A stretch of 64,000 nucleotides of DNA from an uncultured Bacillota bacterium (GTDB taxonomy: Bacteria > Bacillota > Clostridia > Christensenellales > Borkfalkiaceae), in the NCBI GenBank assembly GCA_949297575.1, contig CASFTB010000001.1, forward strand, positions 69,666 through 133,665. The letters are read 5' to 3'. The notes below the pieces were generated by a model. It had not been told where the DNA came from and did no database searches. It saw nothing but the letters and a program-made list of their open reading frames with translations. A program made the position numbers and the translations under genes. Below, one piece after another: positions 23,929 through 33,028 of the stretch. The first letter of the stretch is position 1; every line of letters starts with the position of its first letter.

Positions 23929-24888
23929 ATGAAAAAGATCCTTATGGCAATCCTCAGCGGCATCCTCGCCGTGGGTATCGGCGTCGCGGCAGTCGGCTGC
24001 GGCGGCAGCGGCAGCTCGATCGTGGTCGTGGGGCGCGAGGCGTCTTCGGGCACGCGCGAGGCCTTTGACAAGGCGGTAAAAAATGCAGAGGGGACCTCTC
24101 TGGACGATTACAGCGGCGAAAACAATCCCGACGGCGAAGAGCACGCCGGTTACGTGAAGGGCGCGGTCTATCTGGGCGGCACGGGCGACGTGGCCAGCCG
24201 CGTCGCCAGCACGAAAGGTGCGATCGGCTATATTTCCCTCGGCTCCGTCGACGAAAGCGTTACGGCACTCAACATCGAAGGCGTGGTCGCGGATGAGGCA
24301 AACGTCCTCAACGGGTCGTATGCGATCCAGCGCCCCTTCGTCGTCATGAAGAGGGATGCCTCCAAGGGCGATCTGCAGGATCTGGCGGCAGACTTCTACA
24401 GCTACCTCACCAGCGAACAGGCGCAGGGGCACATGGAAGAGGCGGGCGTCATCTCCCTTACGGACACGGATAAGCGCGACGGGCAGGAAGTGACGCAGTA
24501 CACCGCGCTCACCGCCAAACCCGCCGAAGGCGACAAGATCGTCATCCGCGGCAGCACCTCGATGACCGATACCATCTCCATCATGATCCGCGAGTACGTG
24601 GAACTGAACAAAGCATGGTGCACCAACGAGATGTTCGATCTGCAGCTGCAGGGCTCCAGCTACGGCAGGAGCGCGGTGGACGGGGACACGACGGGCAACG
24701 TGATCGGCCTTGCCAGCTCTGCCGAAACGGAGAGCGACACCCGCGACCACTTCAATATCGCGCTCGACGCGGTGGCGGTCATCGTCAATCCCTCCAACGA
24801 AGTGAAGGACATCACGCTGGAACAGCTGTTCGATATCTATACCGGGGCGATCACGAGCTGGGACGAACTGACTGCTGCGGAAGAGTGA
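23929..24888 (+). CDS. pstS: phosphate-binding lipoprotein PstS with circularly permuted order
   Basis: This 319-residue lipoprotein (lipobox VAAVGC, Cys24) is the substrate-binding part of the phosphate ABC importer. The family motifs appear in swapped order. The normally C-terminal half comes first: VVVGREASSGTREAF, about 31-45; GAIGYISLG, about 99-107; and the RPFVVMKR strand. The normally N-terminal half follows: VIRGSTSMTDTI, about 205-216; LASSAE; DAVAVIVNPSN; and TGAITSWDEL near the end. All expected pieces occur once, so this is permutation rather than duplication or truncation. The ATG is chosen for the signal peptide; AAGGAG is 15 bases upstream. pstCA starts seven bases after the stop. 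Confidence 0.87.
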   Translation: MKKILMAILSGILAVGIGVAAVGCGGSGSSIVVVGREASSGTREAFDKAVKNAEGTSLDDYSGENNPDGEEHAGYVKGAVYLGGTGDVASRVASTKGAIGYISLGSVDESVTALNIEGVVADEANVLNGSYAIQRPFVVMKRDASKGDLQDLAADFYSYLTSEQAQGHMEEAGVISLTDTDKRDGQEVTQYTALTAKPAEGDKIVIRGSTSMTDTISIMIREYVELNKAWCTNEMFDLQLQGSSYGRSAVDGDTTGNVIGLASSAETESDTRDHFNIALDAVAVIVNPSNEVKDITLEQLFDIYTGAITSWDELTAAEE

Positions 24889-26663
24889 TCCTCGTATGGA
24901 CAGAGTAAAAGTAAAAGAAAGCGCCAGCAAGGCGTTGTTCGCGGCGGCGGCGATCGTTTGTATCGTCGCCGTTGTCGCGATATTTGTTTTTATCATCATC
25001 CGCAGCATCCCCGCGCTGAGCAAGATCGGATTCTTCAATTTTGTGTTCGGCGACGTGTGGAACCCCGACCGTTTCGACAACTATGCGACGGAAGTTCTGG
25101 CGGGGCGGTACGGCATCCTGACGATGATCGTCGGCTCCGTCTTCTCCACGGTGGGGGCGCTGATCATCGGCGGCGTCCTCGGCTTTTTCACGGCGGTGTT
25201 CCTGGCGCGCTTCTGCAACGCAAAGGTCAAAAAGGTGTTCAGCGCGGTCATCAACCTGCTGGCGGGCATCCCCTCCGTCATCTACGGCTTTTTCGGCATG
25301 GCGGTGCTCATCCCCCTGTTTGCCAACATCTCGCCCACGGGCGACGGCGGCGGGCTTCTGGTCTCCTCCCTCGTTCTGGGAATCATGATCCTGCCCACGG
25401 TCGTGGCGCTGTCCAAGACCGGTATGGAGGCGGTGCCGCAGGAGCTGTACGAGGGTGCGCGCGCCCTCGGCGCCACGCACGAGCAGGCGGTCTTCCGCAC
25501 GGTCGTGCCGGCGGCTAAGTCGAGCATCATCGCATCCCTCATCCTCGGCGTCGGCCGCGCCATCGGCGAGACGATGGCGGTCATCATGATCGCGGGCAAC
25601 AGCCCCGAGATCCCGGGCGGGCTGTTCGGCTCCTTCCGCACCATGACGGCGAACATCGTTCTGGAAATGGGCTACGCGGGCGAGGTGCAGATGGGCGCGC
25701 TTCTGTCGACGGGCGTCATCCTGCTCATCTTTATCGCCGTCATCAACTTGCTCTTCGGGCTGGTCGTCGCCGACAGAAAGAAGTCCAAGGGCGGCAAAAA
25801 GTTTTCCCTCGGCCTCAGCGCGCCCAAGTGGATCAAGCCCGCGGCGATCGGCAAGGTGATCAGCTGGGTCAGCGCGGTGTTCGTGGCGATCTTCCTCGCC
25901 TTTATCATCGGCTACATCCTCGTGCGCGGCATACCGCACATCACCCCGCAGTTTTTATTTACCGACTATGCCTACGGGCATGACCCGAGCATCCTGTCGT
26001 GTATCGTGTCCACCCTCCTGCTCATCGTCGTCAGCATCGCCATATCGGTGCCGCTGGGCATCGCCACGGCGATCTACCTCAATGAATATACGAGGCGCGG
26101 CTCCAAATTCGTCCGCGTCATCCGCAGCGCCATCGACATCCTGAGCGGCATCCCGTCCATCGTGTACGGCCTGTTCGGCATGCTGACCTTCGTCGTCTGG
26201 TTCGGCGGCTCGGCGAGCATCCTCGCGGGCGGCTTCACCATCAGCATCATGCTGCTGCCGGTGGTCGTCAAATCGACGGAGGAGAGCCTGAAAGCCGTGC
26301 CCGATTCCTTCCGTGAGGGCTCGTTCGCGCTCGGTGCGGGCAAGGTGCGCACCATCTTCAAGATCGTGCTCCCCTCGGCGCTGCCCGGCATCCTGTCGGC
26401 GGTCATCCTCACCATCGGGCGCGTGGTCAGCGAAACGGCCCCGCTCATGTACACGATGGGTTCGGTCATCCAGCCGATGCCGAACGGTTTTTTGGGCAGC
26501 GGCGCGACGCTCGCCGTGGCATTGTATGCGCTCACGCGCGAATATAAATACATGGACCAGGCATATGCCGCCGCGTGCGTCCTGATGATCCTCGTTCTGG
26601 CGCTGAACTTCCTCGCCGGGTTTATCGGCAAGCGATTAGGTAAAAAATTCCAAGGAGAAACAA

Positions 26664-27494
<831 letters not shown>

Positions 27495-27498
27495 TATC

Positions 27499-28161
27499 AT
27501 GACAAGGAACGCATTCGAAGAACAGCTCAGAGAGCTGAAAGAGCTGCTCACCCGCATGGGCGAGCTCAACTGCGAGGCGATCGGCGACGCCGTCACCGCC
27601 TTAGAGACGCAGAATACCGCCCTCGCGAAGCAGACGAAGGGCGTCGAGGCGCTCGTCGACGAAAAGGAGCAGCAGATCGAGCGGCTGTGCCTGAAGATCA
27701 TTTTAAAGCAGCAGCCCGTCGCCAGCGATCTTTTGTTCGTCACGTCCGCGATGAAGATGATCACGGACATGGAGCGCATCGCCGACCAGGCGGTGGATAT
27801 CTCCGAGCTGGTCATCAAGATGAGCAGGCTGCCCTATGCCGACTCCGTCGCCGAGATCTCCGAGATGGCAGACAAGGTGCAGGAGATGGTGCGCAATGCC
27901 GCCAAGTGCTTCGTCGACCGCGACATCGACCTCGCCAAGGCGGTGTGCCGCTCCGACGACGCGGTAGACGACCTCTTCGACGTCGTCCGCAAGAAGCTGA
28001 CGGGCATCGTCCACCGCGAGATCGACGAGGACGACAACGGCGAACAGGCGCTGGATATGCTGATGGTCGCAAAGTACCTGGAAAAGATCGGCGACCACGC
28101 CTCCAACATCGCCGAGTGGGTGGTCTTTATGATCACCGGCGAGCACAAAAAACTCAACTGA
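27499..28161 (+). CDS. phoU: phosphate signalling protein PhoU
   Basis: This 220-residue all-helical protein is two tandem PhoU three-helix bundles (about 7-105 and 115-212). It carries the metal-binding E/D pattern MERIADQAVDI (about 94-104) and YLEKIGDHASNIAEW (about 193-207). PhoU binds the Pst transporter and restrains Pho signalling when phosphate is plentiful. It starts four bases after pstB, with GGGAGG overlapping the pstB end. No phoR/phoP two-component genes lie in the window. Confidence 0.95.
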   Translation: MTRNAFEEQLRELKELLTRMGELNCEAIGDAVTALETQNTALAKQTKGVEALVDEKEQQIERLCLKIILKQQPVASDLLFVTSAMKMITDMERIADQAVDISELVIKMSRLPYADSVAEISEMADKVQEMVRNAAKCFVDRDIDLAKAVCRSDDAVDDLFDVVRKKLTGIVHREIDEDDNGEQALDMLMVAKYLEKIGDHASNIAEWVVFMITGEHKKLN

Positions 28162-28197
28162 TGCGGGCAGAAAAGGGACGGCGCCCGTGCAGAATAG

Positions 28198-28234
28198 GGG
28201 CAGCCCCGCGCAATTTGCGCGGGGCTGCCCTTTT
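28198..28234. terminator. bidirectional terminator between phoU and mnmG
   Basis: GGGCAGCCCCGCGCAA pairs with TTGCGCGGGGCTGCCC around a single central base, followed by TTTT. It lies between convergent genes and can serve both. Confidence 0.85.
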
Positions 28235-28248
28235 CCGAAATAAGAAAA

Positions 28249-30117
28249 TCATTTTTTTGTGCCGAGGTATACCATCAGCACCGCGATGTCCGCGGGGGAG
28301 ACGCCCGAGATGCGCCCCGCCTGCCCGAGATTTTCGGGGCGTATCTTGTTCAGCTTCTGCCGCGCTTCGAGGCGCAGCCCGCCGATTTTTTCGTAGTCGA
28401 TGTCCGGCGGCAGCTTTTTATCTTCCAGCCTTTTCGCCTTTTCGATCTGCTCCAGCCCCCGCTTCAGGTATCCCTCGTACCTGATGTCGATGACGGCGGT
28501 CTCGATGTCCGCGCGCCTTTCGCCGGCGAGGATGCCGAACTCCTCCGCGATGTCCGCGATGCCGATGCCGCGGCGCAGCATGTCCGCATACGACAGCCCG
28601 CCCGCGGGCGCGGGGGCGCCGTGTGCGGTCACGAAATCTGCGCACCGTTTGGGGGAAACGCGCTCTTCCAGCGCCTCTTTGACGCGGGCGATCGCTTCTT
28701 TGCGCGCCGCAAAGCGCGCGTAGCGCTCCTCGCTTACCAGGCCGGCTTCGCGCCCCTTATCGGTCAGGCGCAGGTCGGCGTTGTCCTGCCGCAGGTGGAT
28801 GCGGTGTTCCGCGCGCGAGGTCATCATGCGGTAGGGCTCGTTGGTGCCCTTGGTCACGAGGTCGTCGATGAGCACGCCGATGTACGCCTCGTCGCGCCGC
28901 AGGATGAGCGGTTCTTTTCCGCGCAGTTTGAGCGAGGCGTTCAGCCCCGCCATCAGCCCCTGCGCCGCCGCCTCCTCGTAGCCGCTCGTGCCGTTGATCT
29001 GCCCCGCCGTGTACAGACCCCCGATCTTTTTGAATTCTAAGGTCGGGTACACGTCGAGGGTGTCGATGCAGTCGTATTCGATGGCGTAGGCGTAGCGCAT
29101 GATCTTCGCGTGTTCCAGCCCCGGCACGGTGCGGTACATCTCGCGCTGCACGTCGTGGGGGAGAGAGGAGCTCATGCCCTGCACGTACACCTCGTGCGAG
29201 TCCGCGCTTTCGGGTTCGAGGAAGATCTGGTGCCGTTCTTTGTCTGCAAAGCGCACCACCTTGTCCTCGATGGAGGGGCAGTAGCGCGGCCCCGTGCCCT
29301 TTATCTGCCCCGAAAAGAGGGGGGAGCGGTGCAGGTTGGCGCGGATGACGGCGTGCGTCCTCTCGTTCGTATAGGTCAGGTAGCAGGGGAGCTGCCGCTG
29401 CGGCGCCCCGTCCGACAGGTAGGAGAAGGGATAGATGTCCCGCTCGCCCTCCTGCACCTCGCACTTGGAATAGTCGACGGTGCGGCCGTCCACGCGCGCG
29501 GGGGTGCCCGTCTTGAACCTGCGCACCGAAAAGCCGAGTTCGATCAGGTTTTTGGTCAGCTCGTTCGCGGGTGCGAACCCGTTCGGCCCCGCGCTCTGAC
29601 GGAACTCTCCCGCCACGACCGAGCCGTTGAGGTATACCCCCGTCGCGAGGATGACGGCCTTCGCCGCGATCTCCTCCCCGAAGGTCGTGCGCACGCCGCG
29701 CACCTTTCCGCCGTCCGTGAGCACTTCCGCCGCCTCGCCCTGCAATACGGAGAGGTTTTCCGTCTCCTCCAGCACGCGCTTCATACGCATGTGGTAGGCG
29801 TGCTTGTCCTGCTGCGCGCGCAGGCTCTGCACCGCCGCGCCCTTGCCAGCGTTGAGCATGCGCATCTGCAGCGCCGTTTCGTCTGCGGTGATGCCCATCT
29901 GCCCGCCCAGCGCGTCGATCTCGCGCACCAGCTGCCCCTTTGCCGTGCCGCCGATGGAGGGGTTGCACGCCATGAAGGCGACGCTGTCTAAATTGAGGGA
30001 GAGGATACACGTCTTTATGCCCGTGCGCGCGAGGGCGAGCGCCGCCTCGCAGCCCGCGTGCCCCGCGCCCACGACCACCGCGTCGTATTCGTCTGTATAG
30101 AAAGTGTTTCTGACCAT
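28249..30117 (-). CDS. mnmG: tRNA uridine-5-carboxymethylaminomethyl modification enzyme MnmG (GidA)
   Basis: This 622-residue FAD protein works with MnmE to modify U34 in tRNAs reading NNA/NNG codons. Motifs: FAD loop VVVGAGHAGCEAALA (about 14-28), CNPSIGGTAKGQLVREIDALGG (about 50-71), DEVD-region equivalents, GLYTAGQINGTSGYEEAAAQG (about 364-384) and the C-terminal helical domain. The start at 30117 gives the standard MVRNTFYTDEYDAVVVGAG with GAGG five bases upstream; a longer in-frame extension to 30195 crosses the dnaA terminator and is rejected. mnmG beside dnaA is a common Firmicute origin-region neighbourhood; mnmE, jag and yidC are not seen. Confidence 0.96.
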   Translation of the reverse strand: MVRNTFYTDEYDAVVVGAGHAGCEAALALARTGIKTCILSLNLDSVAFMACNPSIGGTAKGQLVREIDALGGQMGITADETALQMRMLNAGKGAAVQSLRAQQDKHAYHMRMKRVLEETENLSVLQGEAAEVLTDGGKVRGVRTTFGEEIAAKAVILATGVYLNGSVVAGEFRQSAGPNGFAPANELTKNLIELGFSVRRFKTGTPARVDGRTVDYSKCEVQEGERDIYPFSYLSDGAPQRQLPCYLTYTNERTHAVIRANLHRSPLFSGQIKGTGPRYCPSIEDKVVRFADKERHQIFLEPESADSHEVYVQGMSSSLPHDVQREMYRTVPGLEHAKIMRYAYAIEYDCIDTLDVYPTLEFKKIGGLYTAGQINGTSGYEEAAAQGLMAGLNASLKLRGKEPLILRRDEAYIGVLIDDLVTKGTNEPYRMMTSRAEHRIHLRQDNADLRLTDKGREAGLVSEERYARFAARKEAIARVKEALEERVSPKRCADFVTAHGAPAPAGGLSYADMLRRGIGIADIAEEFGILAGERRADIETAVIDIRYEGYLKRGLEQIEKAKRLEDKKLPPDIDYEKIGGLRLEARQKLNKIRPENLGQAGRISGVSPADIAVLMVYLGTKK

Positions 30118-30130
30118 ATCTGCCTCATGG

Positions 30131-30161
30131 AAAAAGTAGAATGCAGGGGGCTGCATTCTAC
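30131..30161 (-). terminator. terminator of dnaA
   Basis: Read on the minus strand, GTAGAATGCAG (30161-30151) pairs with CTGCATTCTAC (30146-30136) around CCCC, followed by TTTTT. Confidence 0.88.
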
Positions 30162-30252
30162 GCTCTTTCGGGATCGGTGCGGCCTTTGCGGGCACGCCCG
30201 GGATCGGCGCGGATTTCGTGGCCGCGCGTTGTATGGCCGCCCGCAGGGGCCG

Positions 30253-31599
30253 TCACTGTTTGAGGATGATGTTGCGGATGTCCTCCACGTCTTTGGCGAC
30301 GCGGTCGTTGATCTTGATGAGGTTGGCGATCTTGTCGCGCGAGTGGATGATGGTCGTGTGGTCTCTGCCGCCCATCGCCTCGCCGATGGAGACGAGGGGG
30401 ATGTTCATGATCTCGCACATGAGAAAGGCGCAGATCTGGCGCGGCTGCACGAGCTCCTTCTTTTTGCTCTTGCCCAGCAGCTTGTCGCGCGTCACTTTAT
30501 AGAAGGCGCACACGCTGTCGATGATCTTGTCGGAGGTGACCGTCTCGTGCTCTTCGCTGACCGCCTCGTTGAGCGCCGTCGCCGCCAGCTCCAGGGTGAT
30601 GGGCTTTTCGTGCAGCTTGCTGGCAAAGATGACCTTGGTCAGCCTCCCTTCGAGGGTGCGCACGTCCGTGCCCGAGTCGCGCGCGAGAAATTCGAGCACG
30701 TCGGGCGGGAGCACCGCCTTGCGCTCGTACGCCTTCTGTTTGAGGATGGCGATCTTCGTTTCGGGGTCGGGCGGCTGGATGTCCGCGATCAGCCCGCCCT
30801 CGAAGCGGGTGCGCAGCCGCTCTTCCAGCGTGGCGATCTCTTTGGGCGGCACGTCGGAGGTGAGCACGATCTGCTTGTTCTGCTCCTGCAGGGCGTTGAA
30901 GGTGTGGAAGAGCTCCTCCTGCACCGCCTGCTTTTTGGCGAGGAACTGCACGTCGTCGATGAGCAGCACGTCCACGTTCCTGTAACGGCTGCGGAAGCGC
31001 GCCTGCAGGTCGCGGTTGTTGCCCTTGCCGAGGAAGATGGAGTCGATCAGCTCGTTGATGAACTTTTCGCAGGTCGTGTACAGCACGCGCAGCGAGGGCT
31101 TGTGCAGGCCGATGTAATTGGCAATGGATTGCAGCAGGTGCGTCTTGCCCAAACCGGAAGCGCCGTAAATATACAGGGGGTTGAAGCTCTCGCCCGGGTT
31201 CTTTGCCACCGCCTTCGCCGCGGCGAAAACCAGCTCGTTGCTCTTGCCCGCCACGAAGGATTCGAAGGTAAAGCGCGGATTGACGGACACGGGAGAAAAA
31301 TCCTCGTCCTCCTCGTCCGCGCTGCGGTAATAGACGTCGTCGCTGCCCTCCACCGTCAGCACGAAGTCGGTGATGCCCGTATCCGCCTTGCGGAAGGCTT
31401 CCTTCATCTTTTCGGCGAGGTTCTTGCCGATGAAGTTGGCAAAAAATTCGTTGTCGGTGCGCAGCACGATCTGCGTTTCGTCGATGTCGACGGGCACCAG
31501 CTTGGAGATATAGGTATTGTACGTGATGGGGGACATGGTGTCTCGCAGCACTTCGCTGATGCGCTTCCACAAAACTTCGTACTGATGATTTTCGGACAT
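30253..31599 (-). CDS. dnaA: chromosomal replication initiator DnaA
   Basis: This 448-residue protein has all four DnaA domains: an N-terminal DnaB/self-interaction domain (about 1-80), an acidic linker (about 85-105) and the AAA+ core. The core has Walker A GASGLGKTH (about 145-153), Walker B VLLIDDVQF (about 205-213) and an Arg finger region. The DNA-binding domain ends with the signature GGRDHTTIIHS (about 415-425) that recognises DnaA boxes. dnaN does not follow it; mnmG does. No oriC-like cluster of TTATCCACA boxes is visible in the flanking intergenic bases, so the origin is probably elsewhere or strongly diverged. Confidence 0.97.
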   Translation of the reverse strand: MSENHQYEVLWKRISEVLRDTMSPITYNTYISKLVPVDIDETQIVLRTDNEFFANFIGKNLAEKMKEAFRKADTGITDFVLTVEGSDDVYYRSADEEDEDFSPVSVNPRFTFESFVAGKSNELVFAAAKAVAKNPGESFNPLYIYGASGLGKTHLLQSIANYIGLHKPSLRVLYTTCEKFINELIDSIFLGKGNNRDLQARFRSRYRNVDVLLIDDVQFLAKKQAVQEELFHTFNALQEQNKQIVLTSDVPPKEIATLEERLRTRFEGGLIADIQPPDPETKIAILKQKAYERKAVLPPDVLEFLARDSGTDVRTLEGRLTKVIFASKLHEKPITLELAATALNEAVSEEHETVTSDKIIDSVCAFYKVTRDKLLGKSKKKELVQPRQICAFLMCEIMNIPLVSIGEAMGGRDHTTIIHSRDKIANLIKINDRVAKDVEDIRNIILKQ

Positions 31600-31617
31600 G
31601 ACCGACCTCCGAACCCT

Positions 31618-31646
31618 TTGTCTTTTTCGGTAAAATGTGCTATACT
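31618..31646 (+). promoter_or_regulatory. candidate recF promoter
   Basis: TTGTCT (31618-31623), 17 bases, TATACT (31641-31646), pointing to recF 119 bases away and interleaved with the divergent dnaA promoter region. Confidence 0.5.
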
Positions 31647-31708
31647 ATAAAATATAGCGGCGCCCTCCGCGCCCCCGCCCCCTCGCGGCGGGCGAATTTG
31701 AGAATACT

Positions 31709-31737
31709 ATTATAATATAAATCGGGAAGAATTTCAA
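31709..31737 (-). promoter_or_regulatory. dnaA promoter
   Basis: On the minus strand TTGAAA (31737-31732), 17 bases, TATAAT (31714-31709). The leader of about 100 bases ends in CGGAGG before the dnaA ATG. Confidence 0.78.
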
Positions 31738-31764
31738 GCAAAATCGCCGAGCGGGAAAAATTCC

Positions 31765-32850
31765 ATGTTCATCACATCGCTCTCCCTGAAAAACTTCAGA
31801 AACTACGCGGAGGAGACCTTTTCCTTTGACGGCGGCATCAACGTGCTCTACGGCAAAAACGCCCAGGGCAAGACCAACTGTGCCGAGGCGGTGTTCTATC
31901 TCTGCACGGGCGTCTCTCCCCGCACGGGCAGAGACAGGCAGCTCATCCGCCACGGGCAGGAGTGCGCGCACATCGCCGCCCGCGCCGAAACGCGCTTCGG
32001 CACCGTCCTCCTCGAGGCGGATATCTACGAAAACCGCCGCGAGGTGCGCGTCAACGGGGGCAGGATCTCCCGTAACGCCGACCTTTTGGGCAACCTGGAC
32101 GGCGTCTATTTCTCCCCCGAAGAGCTGCGCATGGTCCAGGGCGGCCCCGAGGAGCGGCGGCGCTTCCTCAACGTCTCCATCTCGCAGCTTTCCAAAAGCT
32201 ATTACACCTCCCTCGTCCGCTACAACAAGATCCTCGAACAGCGCAACGCCCTGCTCAAAAACAGGGACCTCGCCCTCGTCTTCGAAACGCTGCCCGTATG
32301 GGACGTGCAGCTGTGCCGCTACGCCGCAGAAGTCACGCTGCGCCGCGCGGAGTACCTCGAAAAGCTCGCGCCCGTCGCCGCGCAAAAGCATGCCTATCTC
32401 ACCGACGGCGCCGAAAAGCTCGTCCTCGGGGCGGAAAAAAGGAGGGGCGGCACGCGCGAGGAGATCGAGGCGAGCCTGCTGCGTGAGCTGTCCGACAACT
32501 ACGAAAAGGACGTGAAGCTCGGCTTTACCACCGTCGGCCCGCACCGGGACGATCTGAAGATCCTCATCGACGGCGCGGAGGCGCGCGTGTACGCCTCGCA
32601 GGGGCAGACGCGCACGGCATCGCTCGCCGTCAAGCTCGCCGAGGTGGAGATCTTCCGCGAACTGACGGGGGAGCCGCCCGTGCTCATCCTCGACGATGTG
32701 ATGAGCGAGCTCGACCTCGCCCGCCGCCGCAAGCTGCTCGCCGAGGTGGAGGGGATCCAGACCATCCTCACCTGTACGCACACCGAAAAGGTGCTCTTCG
32801 GCAGGGCGGTGAACAAGATACGCATCGCCGGCGGAAAAATAAAGAGATGA
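31765..32850 (+). CDS. recF: DNA recombination/repair protein RecF
   Basis: This 361-residue SMC-like ATPase helps load RecA at single-strand gaps. It has Walker A YGKNAQGKTNCAEAV (about 29-43), FRNY near the start, YFSPEELRMVQGGPEERRRFL (about 113-133), signature SQGQTRTASLAVKLAE (about 277-292) and Walker B PVLILDDVMSELD (about 304-316). Length is normal. It is transcribed divergently from dnaA, whereas dnaA-dnaN-recF in one direction is usual; dnaN and the small S4-domain gene are missing here. The ATG has no strong ribosome binding site. Confidence 0.95.
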   Translation: MFITSLSLKNFRNYAEETFSFDGGINVLYGKNAQGKTNCAEAVFYLCTGVSPRTGRDRQLIRHGQECAHIAARAETRFGTVLLEADIYENRREVRVNGGRISRNADLLGNLDGVYFSPEELRMVQGGPEERRRFLNVSISQLSKSYYTSLVRYNKILEQRNALLKNRDLALVFETLPVWDVQLCRYAAEVTLRRAEYLEKLAPVAAQKHAYLTDGAEKLVLGAEKRRGGTREEIEASLLRELSDNYEKDVKLGFTTVGPHRDDLKILIDGAEARVYASQGQTRTASLAVKLAEVEIFRELTGEPPVLILDDVMSELDLARRRKLLAEVEGIQTILTCTHTEKVLFGRAVNKIRIAGGKIKR

Positions 32851-32878
32851 CTTCTCCGCTCCCGCACTTTTGCCGATT

Positions 32879-32926
32879 TTACAAATTTATTACAAATTTA
32901 TTACAACTTTTAGACTTGTATTATAC
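32879..32926 (+). promoter_or_regulatory. Pho-box-like triple repeat and -10 before the Na/Pi gene
   Basis: TTACA occurs at 32879, 32890 and 32901, exactly 11 bases apart, within the repeated unit TTACAAATTTA. TATTAT (32919-32924) or TTATAC (32921-32926) can serve as -10. It is the same pattern as the pst promoter and suggests shared phosphate control. Confidence 0.65.
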
Positions 32927-33028
32927 AACCTTGCCTTAAAATGGATAGGGTAGGGGAAATAAACGGAAAAATCTTCTGCAAAAGAAGTTCACGTTAAAGA
33001 AAAAGTTGTTGAAAGGAGAAAACAGAAT

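Noticed and set aside
30118..30195. N-terminal extension of mnmG
   Set aside because: The in-frame upstream codons lie across the dnaA terminator and carry no homology; ATG 30117 has a good ribosome site.
31600..31764. Possible oriC between dnaA and recF
   Set aside because: The region is A/T-rich in part, but no TTATCCACA-type DnaA boxes were found on either strand; the A/T bases are explained by two promoters.
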